Of a DNA stretch of 33,641 nucleotides, positions 31,055 to 33,641 are shown in pieces. This stretch comes from Saccharofermentans sp. (GTDB lineage Bacteria; Bacillota; Clostridia; Saccharofermentanales; Saccharofermentanaceae), in the NCBI GenBank assembly GCA_024692235.1, contig JAILMW010000035.1, forward strand, positions 1 to 33,641, read 5' to 3'. How positions within the stretch are numbered: position 1 is the stretch's first letter; each line of letters starts with the position of its first letter. The position numbers were made by a program, and so were the translations under genes. The notes below the pieces were generated by a model that was not told where the DNA came from, ran no database searches, and was given only the letters and a program-made list of their open reading frames with translations.

Positions 31055-33641
31055 TCAGTCGATGCTGATACCTTCAGCCTCTGCTGCTTCTGCTGCAGCT
31101 GCTGCACGCTCTTCTTCTTCGATCCTTACGATCTCTTCGTAGTAAGGATTGTCGAACTGCTCGGCAGCTTCGCTATAAGGATCGTACTCGGAACCTGTGA
31201 TAACTTCACAGTTCTCCTTGATAACGGGAACAGCTGTGATGTTCCTGTATCTCGGTACACCTGTACCGGCAGGGATGATAGAACCGATGATAACGTTCTC
31301 CTTGAGTCCGATAAGAGGATCGACCTTACCCTTAACAGCAGCGTCTGTAAGAACTCTTGCCGTCTCCTGGAAGGATGCAGCGGAAAGGAAGGAGTCTGTA
31401 GCAAGGGAAGCCTTAGTGATACCAAGGAGCTGTCTCTTACCTGTTGCAGGACGAAGACCTGCAGCCTCTGCCTTATCGTTCTCAGCCTCGAAGTCGAACA
31501 TATCGACTGTTGTACCGGTCATGAGATCTGTGTCACCGGGATCGTCAACACGGATACGTCTCATCATCTGACGAGTAATGATCTCGATGTGCTTATCGTT
31601 GATGGTAACACCACCGCTCTTATAAACCTTAACAACTTCGCTTACGATGTACTTCTGAACACCACGAACACCCTTGATCTTCATGATGTCGGAAGGATTA
31701 ACCGTACCGTCTGTGAGCTGATCTGCTGCCTCGACCTGATCTCCGTCAGATACCTTGATAGTAGCGGAAAGAGATACGGGGTAACGGCACTCTGTAATGA
31801 TCTGGCCCTCTTCGTCGTACTGAGGAGCGTCGGGAGATGCTGTAACGATGATCTCTCTCTTACCCTTAGCACCTGTCTCGATACGAACTGTACCGTCGAT
31901 CTCGGAGATGATAGCCTCACCCTTAGGCTTACGAGCCTCGAAGAGCTCCTCGACTCTGGGAAGACCCTGTGTGATATCCTCACCGGAGTTAGCGATACCA
32001 CCTGTGTGGAAGGTTCTCATCGTAAGCTGTGTACCGGGCTCACCGATAGACTGTGCAGCCATGATTCCGACAGCCTCACCGCCGTTTGTAGGAAGTCCGT
32101 TTGCAAGGTTGATACCATAGCACTTGGAACATACACCGTGACGGGAACGGCAGTCGAATACGGATCTGATCTTAACCTTCTTATTACCTGTAGCCTCGAT
32201 CTCCTTGGCAACGTCTGCAGTAATAAGATCATTTCTCTTAACAAGTACTTCGCCTGTCTCGAGGTTCTTGATGTCCTCTGCTGCATAACGTCCTGTAAGA
32301 CGATCTGCAAGAGTCTTGATGACATCCTTCTTCTCGTTAGCCTGAACAGCGATCTCCTTGACCCATGTGAAGTCGTCAGTACCGCAGTCTTCCTCAGAGA
32401 TGATAACTTCCTGAGCTACGTCTACGAGACGTCTTGTAAGGTAACCGGAGTCAGCCGTCTTGATAGCTGTATCGGAAAGAGCCTTACGAGCACCGTGTGA
32501 AGAGATGAAGAACTCGAGAACGTTCATACCTTCACGGAGGTTGGACTTGATGGGGATCTCGATAGTCTTACCGGATGTATCTGCCATGTTACCGCGCATA
32601 CCGGCAAGCTGCTTGATCTGGTTATCGTTACCACGGGCACCGGATGCGGACATCATCTTGATGGGGTTATCAGACTTAAGGCTCTTCTTGAGCTCCTCAG
32701 TGATATCATCAGTTGTCTTTGTCCAGACCTTGATAACTTCCTTATAACGACCAGTCTCGTTAACAAGACCTCTGTCGTACATTCTGTTGATGTAATCAAC
32801 CTTATCATCAGCGTCCTTGAGCATCTTCTCCTTGACGTCGGGAACGATCATGTCCTCGATACCGATGGAGATGCCGGACTTAGTGGAGTACTTATAACCG
32901 AGAGCCTTTACATCGTCAAGGAACTTGGCTGTAAGACCTGCGCCGTGTACGCGGATGCAACGAGCGATGATATCCTCGAGCTTCTTCTTACCGATCTGGA
33001 AGTCGCACTCGAGAACAAGGTGATTCTCGGGCTTTGTCCTGTCGACATAGCCGAGGTCCTGAGGAACGATGTCATTGAAGATGAAACGTCCGAAGGAAGA
33101 ACGAACGATACCTGTCTCCTCAACGCCGTTGATCTCTCTTGTAAGTCTGATACCGACCTTACTGTGAAGCTCGATCTGGTGATCTTCGTAAGCCATTGTT
33201 GCTTCGTCGATGGATGTGAATACCATACCGTCGCCCATGCACTCCTGCTTATCCATTGTCTCGTCACGCTGCATCGTAAGATAGTAGCAGCCGAGGATCA
33301 TATCCTGTGTAGGAACGGTAACGGGCTTACCATCCTGAGGCTTAAGAAGGTTGTTGGAGGAAAGCATAAGGAATCTTGCCTCTGCCTGTGCCTCAGCGGA
33401 AAGAGGTACGTGAACAGCCATCTGGTCACCATCGAAGTCAGCGTTGAATGCCGTACAACACAAGGGGTGCAGACGGATAGCCTTACCTTCAACCAACTTG
33501 GGCTGGAAGGCCTGGATACCCAGACGGTGCAAGGTAGGAGCACGGTTCAAAAGTACCGGGTGACCTTTCAAGATATTTTCCAAAATATCCCAAATCAATG
33601 AATCCTTGCGGTCCACAATTTTCTTGGCAGACTTCACAGTT
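31055..33641 (-). CDS. rpoC: RNA polymerase beta' subunit, C-terminal part (5' end outside window)
   Basis: The frame is open to the right edge, and about 861 C-terminal residues of a protein usually near 1200 are present. It shows the rudder/catalytic region [18 protein letters not shown], the active-site NADFDGDQM with the Mg-binding Asp residues, the second zinc site ([13 protein letters not shown]), and the trigger-loop region around [16 protein letters not shown]. The Met at 33637 is internal and not the start. The C-terminus ends in an Ala/Glu-rich tail. The gene is followed by a strong terminator, so it closes the rpoBC unit. No drug-resistance change was looked for. Confidence 0.97.
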   Translation of the reverse strand, partial: TVKSAKKIVDRKDSLIWDILENILKGHPVLLNRAPTLHRLGIQAFQPKLVEGKAIRLHPLCCTAFNADFDGDQMAVHVPLSAEAQAEARFLMLSSNNLLKPQDGKPVTVPTQDMILGCYYLTMQRDETMDKQECMGDGMVFTSIDEATMAYEDHQIELHSKVGIRLTREINGVEETGIVRSSFGRFIFNDIVPQDLGYVDRTKPENHLVLECDFQIGKKKLEDIIARCIRVHGAGLTAKFLDDVKALGYKYSTKSGISIGIEDMIVPDVKEKMLKDADDKVDYINRMYDRGLVNETGRYKEVIKVWTKTTDDITEELKKSLKSDNPIKMMSASGARGNDNQIKQLAGMRGNMADTSGKTIEIPIKSNLREGMNVLEFFISSHGARKALSDTAIKTADSGYLTRRLVDVAQEVIISEEDCGTDDFTWVKEIAVQANEKKDVIKTLADRLTGRYAAEDIKNLETGEVLVKRNDLITADVAKEIEATGNKKVKIRSVFDCRSRHGVCSKCYGINLANGLPTNGGEAVGIMAAQSIGEPGTQLTMRTFHTGGIANSGEDITQGLPRVEELFEARKPKGEAIISEIDGTVRIETGAKGKREIIVTASPDAPQYDEEGQIITECRYPVSLSATIKVSDGDQVEAADQLTDGTVNPSDIMKIKGVRGVQKYIVSEVVKVYKSGGVTINDKHIEIITRQMMRRIRVDDPGDTDLMTGTTVDMFDFEAENDKAEAAGLRPATGKRQLLGITKASLATDSFLSAASFQETARVLTDAAVKGKVDPLIGLKENVIIGSIIPAGTGVPRYRNITAVPVIKENCEVITGSEYDPYSEAAEQFDNPYYEEIVRIEEEERAAAAAEAAEAEGISID

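Noticed and set aside
31589..32500. 303-codon open frame on the plus strand opposite rpoC
   Set aside because: A shadow of a highly biased, conserved gene; no motif and no initiation signals.
403..33641. tRNA genes, rRNA genes, insertion sequences, prophage genes or a CRISPR array
   Set aside because: Intergenic stretches are short and explained by promoters and terminators. No cloverleaf, transposase, integrase or repeat-spacer pattern was seen by eye; a tRNA or covariance-model search would be decisive.

Overview
The window looks like a chromosome segment of an anaerobic, fibre-associated member of the Clostridia. This is inferred from the Clostridium-type ChW repeats, a choline-binding-like wall repeat protein, a secreted cellulase, Thr/Ala-rich linkers in secreted proteins, the two-protein FchA/FolD folate pathway and Gram-positive-type ribosome binding sites. 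The species cannot be named from sequence alone. Most genes lie on the minus strand. Plus-strand genes are the wall-repeat protein at the left edge, the ChW hydrolase, a 13-codon mini-gene, a GT-C type membrane protein and a solute-binding lipoprotein.

Left part (1-6019): the C-terminus of a wall-binding repeat protein, then a secreted alpha/beta hydrolase with six ChW repeats. Next comes a small transcription unit with a very strong ribosome binding site and a 13-codon ORF, and convergent to it a CBS-pair protein. An SDR oxidoreductase plus ABC-F ATPase operon follows, with a clear promoter.

Middle (6020-14380): a run of seven minus-strand genes with short gaps or overlaps and no visible internal terminator. 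In transcription order they are ddl, a BaiN/HI0933-like flavoprotein, dCMP deaminase, paaK-like ligase, a membrane-anchored GH5 cellulase, a single-pass surface protein with a long cytoplasmic tail, and a low-complexity cytoplasmic protein. The last two share a short, near-identical motif (KRPxSASVxHA). This is the best candidate in the window for an undescribed surface/cytoplasm pair.

Right part (14514-33641): a GT-C membrane protein; an EF-G paralogue; a zinc-ribbon/coiled-coil protein; an orphan peptide-binding lipoprotein; and an orphan type IV pilin-like protein with a Thr-rich linker and a C-terminal beta-rich region. A compact operon follows, fchA-folD-rlmD-thrH-Fe-ADH-like-cca (folate one-carbon metabolism, RNA modification and RNA repair), with a good promoter tucked against the preceding terminator. 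Last are a secreted SH3-NlpC/P60 peptidase and the C-terminal two-thirds of rpoC, which runs off the right edge.

No rRNA, tRNA, CRISPR array, transposase or prophage was seen. Several secreted proteins here (GH5, the ChW hydrolase, the surface protein, the pilin) carry Thr/Ala/Ser-rich linkers, so adhesion to and attack on polysaccharide at the cell surface is a plausible common theme.
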